64,000 bases of DNA, from assembly GCA_035653595.1 (NCBI GenBank), contig DASRBO010000176.1, forward strand, positions 1-64,000, read 5' to 3'. Position numbers and translations under genes: made by a program. Each line of letters starts with the position of its first letter. Position 1 is the stretch's first letter. Origin of the DNA: DASRBO01 sp035653595 (lineage in GTDB: Bacteria > Actinomycetota > Acidimicrobiia > Acidimicrobiales > JAJPHE01). Below the pieces are notes generated by a model that did no database searches, was not told the origin of the DNA, and worked only from the letters and a program-made list of their open reading frames with translations. Positions 56,626-64,000 of this stretch are shown piece after piece.

Positions 56626-56836
56626 GTAGACGGGGGTCGCAGAGCGCGGCGGCCTGAGGTAACCCTCACGCTCGGAGCTCCCTCTGGTAGGCAGGGGCGC
56701 CAATTCCGCAGCTACGAGATCGCGACGATCGGCTCGACGCCCACGGCGGTCATCTGGCCCAACGCAGCCACCGGCCCCAGCTGACGCGGCGAACATTCAG
56801 CTGAAAGCTGCCACAGTCCGGGCTTGACTGGCCTGG

Positions 56837-57673
56837 ATGGACGAGGTGCTCGGGGCCGCGGTGGCCAGCCTCCTCGGCTACCTGCGCCTGGGCAACGAGG
56901 TCATCGCCACCGACCTGGCCACCTTCGTGCGCAACCCGAGCTGGTCCCGAGTCACCGACGCCAACCACGGCTCTGCCGTCAGAGCCGAAACTGAGACTGA
57001 TTTCGACCGCCTCCTGGGACAAGCGGAGGAGATCCTGGGGGCCAGCGCCCATCGCGCCTTCAAGGTGACGCCAGGCACGCCTCCAGCCTTCGAGGCTCGG
57101 CTCCTTCTGGAGGGGTACCGCTTCAGCACGGACTTGGAGATGATCCTCGATGGTCCGCTCCGTGCCGCGCCGCCGGCAGTCGAGATCCGGCCGGTCGTCT
57201 CCGACTCGGACTGGGACGGTATCCGGGAACTCAAGAGAGCTGACCTTGCCGAAGGTCTCTCGGTCGGGGGGCATCGCTCGGCCGAGGTCAGCACCCAGAT
57301 GTACGAGTCCAAGCGGGCCAAGTCCCCCGACCTCACCTACTTCCTCGCCCGGGCGGAAGGTAAGGACTGCGCCTTCTTCTCGTCCTGGCCCGGCCAGAAT
57401 GGCACCGGAGTGGTCGAGGACCTCTTCACCCTGCCCGATTACCGATGCCGGGGCCTAGCGACCGCCCTCATCTGCCATGCCGTCGCCGATGCCCGGAGCC
57501 GGGGTGCCGATCGCATCCTCATCGGCGCAGACCCCGACGAGACCCCTAAGCACCTCTATGCCTCCCTTGGATTCCGCCCGTTGCTGCTCCTCCGGAGCTA
57601 CTGGCGAGACGTCCCTCCAGCGGTCGAGGCTTCTCCAACGAACGCTCTCTCAACGCCTGCTCGCCGCCGATGA
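56837..57673 (+). CDS. GNAT acetyltransferase (two-part)
   Basis: A 278-aa protein. The N-terminal half (residues 1-110) is a degenerate GNAT-like or N-terminal helper domain. The C-terminal half has the acetyl-CoA fold: GVVEDLFTLPDYRCRGLATA with R-x2-G-x-A, ADARSRGADRILIGADPDE and LYASLGFRPLLLLRSY. Substrate unknown. Convergent with another GNAT gene. Confidence 0.8.
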   Translation: MDEVLGAAVASLLGYLRLGNEVIATDLATFVRNPSWSRVTDANHGSAVRAETETDFDRLLGQAEEILGASAHRAFKVTPGTPPAFEARLLLEGYRFSTDLEMILDGPLRAAPPAVEIRPVVSDSDWDGIRELKRADLAEGLSVGGHRSAEVSTQMYESKRAKSPDLTYFLARAEGKDCAFFSSWPGQNGTGVVEDLFTLPDYRCRGLATALICHAVADARSRGADRILIGADPDETPKHLYASLGFRPLLLLRSYWRDVPPAVEASPTNALSTPARRR

Positions 57674-57706
57674 CATCCTCGTCGGACTCCTCCCAAGCGG
57701 CGGACC

Positions 57707-58732
57707 TCAAGTTGTTGGGCGAGAACGATCGCGCTCGCTCACGCCGGCCGCCCACGGATCGATCTCGCGGGCCAGTCGGTATCGAACCGGTTGGAAGCCT
57801 CGGTTACGCCAGAACGGATCACTGATGGGGTTGGTGGACGTCCAGCCGACCGAGCACCGGTCGAACCCCTGTTGAGCGCTCCAGGTCACCGCAGCCGCCA
57901 GTAGGGCCGTGCCGATGCCGGTCGATCGCTCAGTTTCGGCCACCACTGCCTGCCCAATGCTCGCGGTCCTGCGGAACCGGCCGTCGGGCTGAACCTGCAT
58001 AAAGCCCGAAAGGCGATCCCCGTCATCGGCTACGAAGACAGCGGAGGTGCTCCCCGCGATCGATGACTCGAGGTCGCGGCGCAGCTGATCACGGTCAAGC
58101 AGATCCGCCGGGTACGAATCGCGCGCGGGGTCGGTGACGTGGTCCAGGAACCGTCCGGAATGGAACATGGGCGGGCGGGTGTGGAATTTGATGAGCTCTA
58201 CGGCGAGGTCCGTGAGGTTGGCAAGGTCATCTGCGGTGGCCCGGCGGGTCTCGACGACCCGGTTCGGTGACAGGGTGACAGTCTTGAGACTCTGCAACCC
58301 GTGGATTTGGTCGACTCCAAAACCGAGCTGGAACCAACTGGCAACTACTGAGTCCGGCTCGACCAGCACCCCCACCTGGTGACGGAGAAAGCCGGCCTGG
58401 GCCAGCGGCCCAGCGACGGCCATGTACAACGCTCGATAGACCTCGCGGACGACATCGGGCTCGGCGGCATGGCTGGCCAACGCCATGTTCGCAGTCCGGG
58501 CGCCCGGGGTCACCGGCATGGGTGCCACCAGGAAGCCGACCAATTCCCCCTGGATGCGGGCGGCCACCGGGAGGGCCCCCGGCAGGCTGGCGGCGATGCT
58601 CTGCTGGGCCGCCTGGGCATGGGCTACAGCCGACTCGGCCCCCGCCCACTGGGCCGTCCCTGAGTGGCATCTGGACAACAAAGCGGCGGCGGCAGGCAAG
58701 TCGGTCGACCGCAGTTCGTCAGTCTCAACCAT
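57707..58732 (-). CDS. Tandem-GNAT acetyltransferase
   Basis: A 341-aa protein from ATG 58732 with two GNAT-fold halves, like mycothiol-synthase-type proteins in layout. The N-terminal half ends FLRHQVGVLVEPDSVVASWF; the C-terminal half has GQAVVAETERSTGIGTALLA, FDRCSVGWTSTNPISDPFWR and NRGFQPVRYRLAREID. Only the second half has a clear acetyl-CoA loop (R-S-T-G-I-G). Substrate unknown. Confidence 0.78.
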   Translation of the reverse strand: MVETDELRSTDLPAAAALLSRCHSGTAQWAGAESAVAHAQAAQQSIAASLPGALPVAARIQGELVGFLVAPMPVTPGARTANMALASHAAEPDVVREVYRALYMAVAGPLAQAGFLRHQVGVLVEPDSVVASWFQLGFGVDQIHGLQSLKTVTLSPNRVVETRRATADDLANLTDLAVELIKFHTRPPMFHSGRFLDHVTDPARDSYPADLLDRDQLRRDLESSIAGSTSAVFVADDGDRLSGFMQVQPDGRFRRTASIGQAVVAETERSTGIGTALLAAAVTWSAQQGFDRCSVGWTSTNPISDPFWRNRGFQPVRYRLAREIDPWAAGVSERDRSRPTT

Positions 58733-58933
58733 CAATCGGAGAGTACGCGAGAAGTCCTGTTCCGACACGGTCGAGTCCCGGCCGTGGCGGCGCCCCGAGC
58801 GAGGGAAGTGGATCCGCAATCCAGTCAGTCACCGCAGAGAAGAACTACGGACGCACCATCACCCAGCCGGTGACGCCACTCGTCAAGGCTCTCTCAGGAC
58901 GGGCTCGACATCCTGGCCCTGGGATCCTCGTCT

Positions 58934-59398
58934 TCAATACTCGTCCTTGATCACGAAGTACGAACCGCGGATCGTCCCGGCGAGCTTCGACTTCTGTCTG
59001 GCGAACTTGAACGAGGCGAGCTCCGGTGGGACCTCCATTCCCTCTGAGAGCTTGAACCCGACGGCGCGTCTCTTGGGATCGTCGAGGCTGTACAGAACGT
59101 TGATCGACAGGCCGCTCTCATAGAAGACATACGCCCAGCGGACGTTCGCCTCGGCCGCGACCTCCGCTGCCTCGAGAGGCGGCGAGGAGACGACGATGCC
59201 ACGCTCCTCCTTGAGTATCCGGTGCACCCAGTCGATGGTGGCGCCGGCCTCGCTCGCCGGGTGCACCGTCAGGTCGTGGTCGTACTTGTTCTTGAAGTAG
59301 CGGGCCTCGTTGGCCCGTAGGCCAGCGAGGGCGGTGGCAACCGGTGATGACTCCAGACCGACGGTCGAGACGGTGTCGAACTCCACGGTGTAGGACAT
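58934..59398 (-). CDS. 154-aa protein of unknown function, probable TetR target
   Basis: A soluble protein (MSYTVEFDTVSTVGLESSPV) of mixed alpha/beta character with a strong GGAGGTG ribosome site. No motif recognised. It is divergent from a TetR gene, and the intergenic region has two operator-like palindromes, so it is probably the regulated gene. YDHDLTVHPASEAGATIDWV and NVRWAYVFYESGLSINVLYS are its most distinctive stretches. Confidence 0.7.
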   Translation of the reverse strand: MSYTVEFDTVSTVGLESSPVATALAGLRANEARYFKNKYDHDLTVHPASEAGATIDWVHRILKEERGIVVSSPPLEAAEVAAEANVRWAYVFYESGLSINVLYSLDDPKRRAVGFKLSEGMEVPPELASFKFARQKSKLAGTIRGSYFVIKDEY

Positions 59399-59444
59399 GA
59401 CGCACCTCCTGGGACTCGCGCAGTGCTTGGTTGTGGGACATGAA

Positions 59445-59483
59445 GTGAGAGTTCTACTCCCACTTTGAGAGTGTTGCTCTCAC
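59445..59483. promoter_or_regulatory. Two tandem TetR-type operators
   Basis: Site 1 GTGAGAG-TTCTA-CTCCCAC (59445-59463) and site 2 TTGAGAG-TGTTG-CTCTCAC (59465-59483) are 19-nt inverted repeats of the same kind, centres 20 bp apart (two helical turns), ending 4 nt before the TetR start codon. They are well placed to block both divergent promoters. Confidence 0.75.
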
Positions 59484-59487
59484 ATTC

Positions 59488-60141
59488 GTGGACCAGGATG
59501 TCAAGGGGCGCCGACCCCCGAGGGACGCCGGGCAGGCCCGCACCCGGCGGGCCCGGGCCACCGTCATCGCGGCCGCCAGGGCCCTGTTCCTCGAGCGCGG
59601 GTACGGCCGAACCACCATCGAGGCGATCAGCGAAGCCTCGGACACGCCGCAGGCCACCGTGTACCGGCTGTTCTCGTCGAAGCTCGGGATCCTCAAGGCA
59701 ATCCTGGACGTCTCGATCGCGGGTGACGACCGGGCTGTCGCCATGCTCGACCGCCCGCATGTCCACAACCTTCTGTCGGAGCCAGACCCGGGGAGCCAAC
59801 TGGCTGGCTTCGCGGCCATGGTCGCCGATCTCATGGCCCGCGCTGCTCCGGTCCATCGCATCCTCGCCGACGCTGCTCGTTCCGATCAGGAAGCTGCCGC
59901 CCTGCTCAATGAGCTGGCTCGGCAACGCCATGAGGGCCAGCGGCGGCTCGCCCGCTCCCTCGCTCGTTCGGGCGCGCTCCGGCACCCGTTGCGAGAACGC
60001 GACGCCGCTGACATCATCCACGCTCTCGCCTCCCCCGAGGTCTACGGCCTTCTCGTCCTCGACCGGGGATGGAGCGCCGACCGCTACGAGACCTGGCTGA
60101 GGGGCATCCTCACGGACCAGCTTCTGCGGCAAGCGGCCTGA
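59488..60141 (+). CDS. TetR-family transcriptional regulator
   Basis: A 217-aa protein from GTG 59488. HTH at residues about 22-70: TVIAAARALFLERGYGRTTI, EAISEASDTPQATVYRLFSS, KLGILKAIL. A ligand-binding helical C-terminus follows. The start codon lies 4 nt after the operators, so autorepression is likely. Confidence 0.92.
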   Translation: MDQDVKGRRPPRDAGQARTRRARATVIAAARALFLERGYGRTTIEAISEASDTPQATVYRLFSSKLGILKAILDVSIAGDDRAVAMLDRPHVHNLLSEPDPGSQLAGFAAMVADLMARAAPVHRILADAARSDQEAAALLNELARQRHEGQRRLARSLARSGALRHPLRERDAADIIHALASPEVYGLLVLDRGWSADRYETWLRGILTDQLLRQAA

Positions 60142-60279
60142 CGCCCGTACTTACCGGTGGCATCCGCAGGCGGGCGTCGCCCGGATTAGAGACGCCTGAA
60201 GGGGGGAATCATTGGGGTGCTCGCACCGTCCGGTAAGCGAGACAAACTCCGCACAAACGGCGGACTAGGAGGCACAGCT

Positions 60280-60435
60280 ATGGGTTTGGTCCTGGCGGTT
60301 CTTCTGTTGGCCCTTCTTTTCGGTGGCCTCGGGTTTGCCGTCCACTTTCTGTGGATTGTGGCCGTCATCTGCGCTCTGTTCTGGATCATCGGGTTCTTCG
60401 CCCGCGGGGCGGACGCTCGCTGGTATCGCTGGTGA
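60280..60435 (+). CDS. Small hydrophobic membrane protein
   Basis: A 51-aa protein with two TM helices (LVLAVLLLALLFGGLGFAVH; LWIVAVICALFWIIGFFARG) and a basic C-terminus RWYRW, a recognisable actinobacterial hydrophobic-protein form often found near stress genes. TAGGAGG ribosome site at 60267-60273. A long stem-loop follows the stop. Confidence 0.8.
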   Translation: MGLVLAVLLLALLFGGLGFAVHFLWIVAVICALFWIIGFFARGADARWYRW

Positions 60436-60443
60436 CCTGACGC

Positions 60444-60504
60444 AGGGGTTCACCGGGCGGCGATCGTCCGTACCGCGTTGGTGGTCGCTGCCCGGTGAAC
60501 CTCT
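60444..60504 (+). terminator. Long stem-loop after the small hydrophobic protein
   Basis: AGGGGTTCACCGGGC (60444-60458) pairs with GCCCGGTGAACCTCT (60490-60504): 15 bp with one G-T pair, and the next few bases can pair on with mismatches. The 31-nt loop is long for a terminator. It may be a terminator, an mRNA-stabilising end or a small RNA. Confidence 0.55.
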
Positions 60505-60565
60505 CGGTACCGGGATTCAACTCCCGGAGATGCGGAGGACCGCTCCCGGCGACTAGGCAGATGCC

Positions 60566-61648
60566 ATGTCGTCATTCTTCGATAGCAGCATCGATGAGCA
60601 AGTAGGTCTCTACGCCTTTCAGGTGTGGACCTACAAGCAGGGCGAGGTGGTCGCCCTGATGATTCACCTCGGAGACCGGCTCGGTCTGTACCGGTCCCTG
60701 GCGGGAGCCGGCCCGGTAACCCCGGCTGAGTTGAGCAGCCGTACCGGGTTCCACGAGCGCTGGCTGCAGGAGTGGCTCAGAAGCCAAGCCGCGGCCGGGC
60801 TCCTGCGCTCCGAGGACGGGGCGCACTTCGAGCTCCCCGTCGAAGCCGAGCCGGTGCTGGTGGACGAGGGCTCCAGCCTGTGGTTCGCCGCTGGGGCCTT
60901 CCGGGGGGCGGCCGCCGCCCCCGAGGTGGTGGATCGGCTGGCCGAGGCGTTCGCCACCGGCCGTGGCCTGACCTATGACGACCAGGGCCCGTCGGTAGCC
61001 CACGCCGTCGAGCGCATGCTGGGCCCGTGGACCCGCCTCGCTCTGGTCCCGACGGTGCTCCCGGCCCTCGATGGCGTCGCCCGCTGGTTGAACGACGGGG
61101 CCCACGTCGCCGATGTCGGCTGTGGTGCCGGCGTGGCGGTCATCACCATGGCCCGCGCCTTCCCCCGGTCGTCCTTCGATGGCTTCGATCCGTCGGAGCA
61201 CGCCATCCGGCTCGCCCGCCAGCGGGCCGCGGAGGCTGGCGCCGGCAACGTCTCGTTCCACATCGACGGGGCCGCCGATCTTCCGAGGGACGGTCGGTAC
61301 GACCTGGTGCTCACCCTCGACTGCCTGCACGACATGCCCCGGCCCGACGAGGCCGCCGCCGCCATACGCCGGGCTGTGCGGGAGGACGGGACCTGGCTGA
61401 TCAAGGAGATCAGGGCCGGCGAGAGCTGGGAGGAAAACCGCCGCAATCCCGTACTGGCCATGATGTACGGCACGTCGCTGCTGTCCTGCATGTCCTCGGC
61501 GCTGTCCGAGCCCGGCGGCGCCGGCCTGGGCACCCTCGGACTACCTCCTTCGCGGCTGGAGGCGCTGTGCCGGCAGGCCGGCTTCACCCGGTTCCTCCGG
61601 CACGACTTCGACGACCCGGCCAATCTCTACTACGAGGTGAGGCCCTGA
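60566..61648 (+). CDS. Class I SAM-dependent methyltransferase with winged-helix N-terminus
   Basis: A 360-aa protein. The N-terminal dimerisation winged helix (GDRLGLYRSLAGAGPVTPAE, GFHERWLQEWLRSQAAAGLL) is of the O-methyltransferase-like type. SAM domain: motif I HVADVGCGAGVAVITMARAF, acidic FDGFDPSEHA, and DLVLTLDCLHDMPRP. Substrate unknown, small molecule likely. Its stop codon is in the first copy of a 14-nt repeat array. Confidence 0.87.
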   Translation: MSSFFDSSIDEQVGLYAFQVWTYKQGEVVALMIHLGDRLGLYRSLAGAGPVTPAELSSRTGFHERWLQEWLRSQAAAGLLRSEDGAHFELPVEAEPVLVDEGSSLWFAAGAFRGAAAAPEVVDRLAEAFATGRGLTYDDQGPSVAHAVERMLGPWTRLALVPTVLPALDGVARWLNDGAHVADVGCGAGVAVITMARAFPRSSFDGFDPSEHAIRLARQRAAEAGAGNVSFHIDGAADLPRDGRYDLVLTLDCLHDMPRPDEAAAAIRRAVREDGTWLIKEIRAGESWEENRRNPVLAMMYGTSLLSCMSSALSEPGGAGLGTLGLPPSRLEALCRQAGFTRFLRHDFDDPANLYYEVRP

Positions 61649-61710
61649 CCATCAGGCCCTGACCATCAGGCCCTGACCGTCAGGCCCTGACCGTCAGGTC
61701 CTGATCTTCA
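61641..61710. repeat. Five-copy 14-nt palindromic tandem repeat covering both stop codons
   Basis: Copies of GGCCCTGACCATCA start at 61641, 61655, 61669, 61683 and 61697 (the third and fourth read GACCGTCA; the fifth is diverged). Junctions give TCAGGCCCTGA, a perfect inverted repeat with TGA on both strands. Copy 1 holds the methyltransferase stop and copy 5 the stop of the convergent gene. Confidence 0.9.
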
Positions 61711-62454
61711 GGGCACGGTCGAAGACACGTATTCGTCCCAGGTCTGCCCGCTGGTCATGTGCTCAGGGCAGGTGTTGAGGCCCTGGCGGAAGGCGGCGGC
61801 CGCCCGGCCCGGCAGGGGCAGGCGGACCACTCGGCGGGGCCGCCCGCGCCGGCGGGACCACGTCTGGGCCAGGTCGCCCAGGGACAGGACCTGAGGGCCG
61901 CCCATGTCCTCCACTCGACCTCCGGGGGCGGAGTCGACCAGCTCGCTCAGCCGGGCCGCAACCTCGGCGGCGGCCACCGGCTGGAAGCGGAAGTCGACCG
62001 GTAGGGGGGCCACGGGCAGGCGCTCGACCGCCCTGAGCCCCAGGGCGATCAGTTCGTGGAACTGGGTCGCCCGCAGGATGGTGAACGGCACTCCGGATGA
62101 GGCGATCGTCGCCTCGCAGGCGAGCTTGCGACGGTAATAGGCGTACGGAATCCGGTCGATGCCGACGATCGAGATGTACACGAGGAGGCGGGCCTGTTTC
62201 ACCGCGCTCAGGAGGTTGCCGGTCTGGAGCTGGTCCTTCCGGCCCAGACGGCGGGTGTCGGAGGCCAGGTGCACCACTACCTCGGCTCCGGTCGCCGCCT
62301 CAGCTACTCCAGCACCGTCGTTCAGATCGCCGACATGGGTGCCCCGGCCGGCCCGTCGGCTCAGCACCCGCACCTCGTGACCCGACCCCCGGAGCAGCGG
62401 GGCCAGGTGGGAGCCAAGGGTGCCGCTGCCTCCCGTCACCAACACGACCGCCAT
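61708..62454 (-). CDS. NAD(P)-binding NmrA/atypical SDR family protein
   Basis: A 248-aa Rossmann protein: nucleotide loop VTGGSGTLGSHLAPLLRGSG, EVVVHLASDTRRLG, KQARLLVYISIVGIDRIPYA (YxxxK-like spacing is loose) and TILRATQFHELIA. Atypical SDR or NmrA-like redox protein, cytoplasmic. Stop codon in the repeat array. Confidence 0.87.
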   Translation of the reverse strand: MAVVLVTGGSGTLGSHLAPLLRGSGHEVRVLSRRAGRGTHVGDLNDGAGVAEAATGAEVVVHLASDTRRLGRKDQLQTGNLLSAVKQARLLVYISIVGIDRIPYAYYRRKLACEATIASSGVPFTILRATQFHELIALGLRAVERLPVAPLPVDFRFQPVAAAEVAARLSELVDSAPGGRVEDMGGPQVLSLGDLAQTWSRRRGRPRRVVRLPLPGRAAAAFRQGLNTCPEHMTSGQTWDEYVSSTVP

Positions 62455-62581
62455 GACCTCGATGCTAAGGGCCGGGCCGACTCGGCGCCCGCAGGCAGAC
62501 CGGCCCGTGGGATGGCCCGCCCGGGTGCGGAGGCCCCGGAGCCGTTACCGTCGAGCGGGTTAGGTCCCAGGGAGGTCGGCC

Positions 62582-64000
62582 GTGGCCAGAATCGTGATCA
62601 TCGGAGCCGGCGTGGTCGGCCTCGGAACCGGCCTCCTCCTGGCCAAGGACGGACACACCGTGACAGCGCTGGAGCGGGATCCGGAGCCCGCCCCGACCGA
62701 TCCGGAGCGCGCCTGGGAGGACTGGAACCGTAGAGGGGTGAACCAGTTCCGCCTGCCTCACTTCTTCCTGGCCCGCTTCCGCCAGATCGTCGACACGGAG
62801 CTACCCGAGCTGGCGGCGGCCCTTGAGAAGGCGGGTGCCCTCCGCCTCAACATGATCTCCGATGTCATTCCCGAGTCGATGACCGGGGGCTGGCGCGATG
62901 GGGACGAGGCCTATGCGGTGCTGACCGCCCGGCGTCCGGTGATGGAAGCGGCGCTGGCGGCCATCGTCCGGGACCAGCCCAATCTGGACCTCAGGAGGGG
63001 GACGGCGGTCGCCGGGCTGAGCACCGGTCCGGCGACCTCGGCCGGAGTCCCCCACGTCGACGGCGTGGTGACCGAAGCGGGCGAAACCATTCCTGCTGAC
63101 CTCGTCGTGGACATGAGCGGACGGCGCTCCGCGCTCCCCCGATGGCTGGAGGCGATAGGCGCCGGCCCGGCGCATGAGGAGCTGGACGACAGCGGCTTCA
63201 TCTACTTCGGCCGCCACTTCCGCTCGGCCGACGGATCGATCCCCCCGATGCTCGGAGGTGGCCTGCAGCACTACGGCACCGTCAGCACCCTCAGCCTGCC
63301 CGCAGACAACGGCACCTGGGCCGTCGCTCTCATCGTCAGCGCCAAGGACAAGGCCCTGCTCGGCCTGCGCGACCCCGACCGGTGGGCGGCGACATTCAGG
63401 CGCTTCCCGTTGGTGGCCCACTGGCTGGACGGCACCCCACTCGAGGACAACATCACGGTCATGGCCAAGATCGAGGACCGCTACCGGAGCCTGGCCCCCC
63501 AGGGTCGCCCCGTGGTCACCGGACTGGTCAACGTGGCCGACGCCTGGGCGTGTTCGAACCCGTCGGTGGGCCGCGGTGCCTCGATCGGGATGCTTCACGG
63601 CCAGCTCCTGCGCGATCAGCTCCGCTCGGTCGGCCTCAACGACCCGTTGACGTTCGCCAACGAGTTCCACCGGGCCACGGCCGTGCAGGTGGAGCCGTGG
63701 TACCGCGACACCCTCCAGGGCGACCGCGACCGCCTGGCGGAGATCGAGGCCGCCGGGCGTGGCGAGGTCTACAACCCGGGCCGGGCCGACTGGGAGCTCT
63801 CCCACCAGATCGCCGCCGCCCAGGGCTCCGACGGCGACTGCATCCGGGCCGCCCTGGCGGTCGCCTTCGTCCTAGAGCGCCAGGCCGATCTGGAGGGCCG
63901 TCCCGACCTGCTGGACAAGATCAGGACCAACGGCGCCGACTGGCGGAACCGCCCCGTGCTCGGGCCAGACCGGGCCGAGCTCGTCTCATTGGCCGGCGCC
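62582..64000 (+). CDS. FAD-dependent oxidoreductase (partial)
   Basis: 473 codons from GTG 62582 (GGAGG at 62571-62575), cut by the window end. FAD fingerprint IVIIGAGVVGLGTGLLLAKD near the start, VVDMSGRRSALPRWLEAIGA in the GD-like second region, and a PHBH-like VTGLVNVADAWACSNPSVGR FAD-binding stretch. Resembles tryptophan-halogenase/geranylgeranyl-reductase-type or monooxygenase-type flavoproteins. Substrate unknown. Confidence 0.85.
   Translation, partial: MARIVIIGAGVVGLGTGLLLAKDGHTVTALERDPEPAPTDPERAWEDWNRRGVNQFRLPHFFLARFRQIVDTELPELAAALEKAGALRLNMISDVIPESMTGGWRDGDEAYAVLTARRPVMEAALAAIVRDQPNLDLRRGTAVAGLSTGPATSAGVPHVDGVVTEAGETIPADLVVDMSGRRSALPRWLEAIGAGPAHEELDDSGFIYFGRHFRSADGSIPPMLGGGLQHYGTVSTLSLPADNGTWAVALIVSAKDKALLGLRDPDRWAATFRRFPLVAHWLDGTPLEDNITVMAKIEDRYRSLAPQGRPVVTGLVNVADAWACSNPSVGRGASIGMLHGQLLRDQLRSVGLNDPLTFANEFHRATAVQVEPWYRDTLQGDRDRLAEIEAAGRGEVYNPGRADWELSHQIAAAQGSDGDCIRAALAVAFVLERQADLEGRPDLLDKIRTNGADWRNRPVLGPDRAELVSLAGA

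Overview
The window is chromosomal DNA from a GC-rich, high-GC-Gram-positive (actinobacterial) organism. I infer this from a nickel superoxide dismutase with its maturation protease, a clpS/DUF2017 pair, a SigK-like sigma factor with an RskA-like anti-sigma factor, a tRNA Glu-Asp-Phe trio, WYL and PadR regulators, and frequent GTG/TTG starts with 4-nt stop/start overlaps. An Acidimicrobiia-like lineage would fit, but no marker here settles this. I see no rRNA, CRISPR array, insertion sequence or integrase.

Layout. 1-2.5 kb: sodX (cut by the window edge) and sodN, then a short leader ORF and hairpin before a GNAT-methyltransferase fusion. 2.6-6.8 kb (minus): membrane protein, MoaD/ThiS-like protein, AarF/ABC1 kinase, DksA-like zinc protein, response regulator fused to an anti-sigma-type ATPase, and a small unknown. 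7.0-10.2 kb: a membrane beta-propeller protein, a DUF929 thioredoxin-like protein and VKOR (disulfide formation), then tRNA-Lys. 10.2-19.5 kb: metabolic and regulatory genes (GNAT, flavin reductase, MFS exporter with WYL regulator, aldose epimerase, GH15) and a frameshifted dprA. 19.7-22.9 kb: class A PBP and a two-gene operon with an XRE regulator under a clear promoter/operator.

22.9-31.3 kb holds a compact chromosomal type IV secretion-like locus (VirD4-, VirB4-, SCO6880-, VirB6- and small pilin-like membrane protein, with a divergent VirB1-like transglycosylase) and no relaxase or integrase. 31.4-41.5 kb is mainly housekeeping: a histidine-kinase-like protein whose phospho-acceptor His is replaced, serS, an ABC exporter, TlpA, ctaB/ctaA, clpS, and an S51-peptidase/CysS-C-terminus fusion beside three tRNAs.

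41.5-49.5 kb is the most coherent system: sigma factor, anti-sigma factor, cupredoxin lipoprotein, four-TM protein, an 11-codon ORF, two Tat-exported ferritin-like proteins, TatA/TatB/TatC, a cytoplasmic diiron protein, and a membrane-domain/PlsC fusion. Five upstream sites share a SigK-like promoter (CATCC-type -35, 16-17 nt, CGAAKR -10). In four of them the -10 lies 6-7 nt from a start codon, which implies leaderless mRNAs. I interpret this as one sigma-controlled envelope redox/metal-stress regulon with its own export machinery.

49.6-53.6 kb: PadR-controlled FtsX-type ABC exporter with a palindromic operator on the promoter. 53.9-56.1 kb: a lipase-like gene and a decayed MFS transporter whose pieces lie in opposite orientations. 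56.2-64 kb: accessory genes (DUF1905 protein, GNATs, TetR with tandem operators, methyltransferase, NmrA-like protein, FAD oxidoreductase cut by the edge). Several gene ends carry short duplications that include the stop codon.
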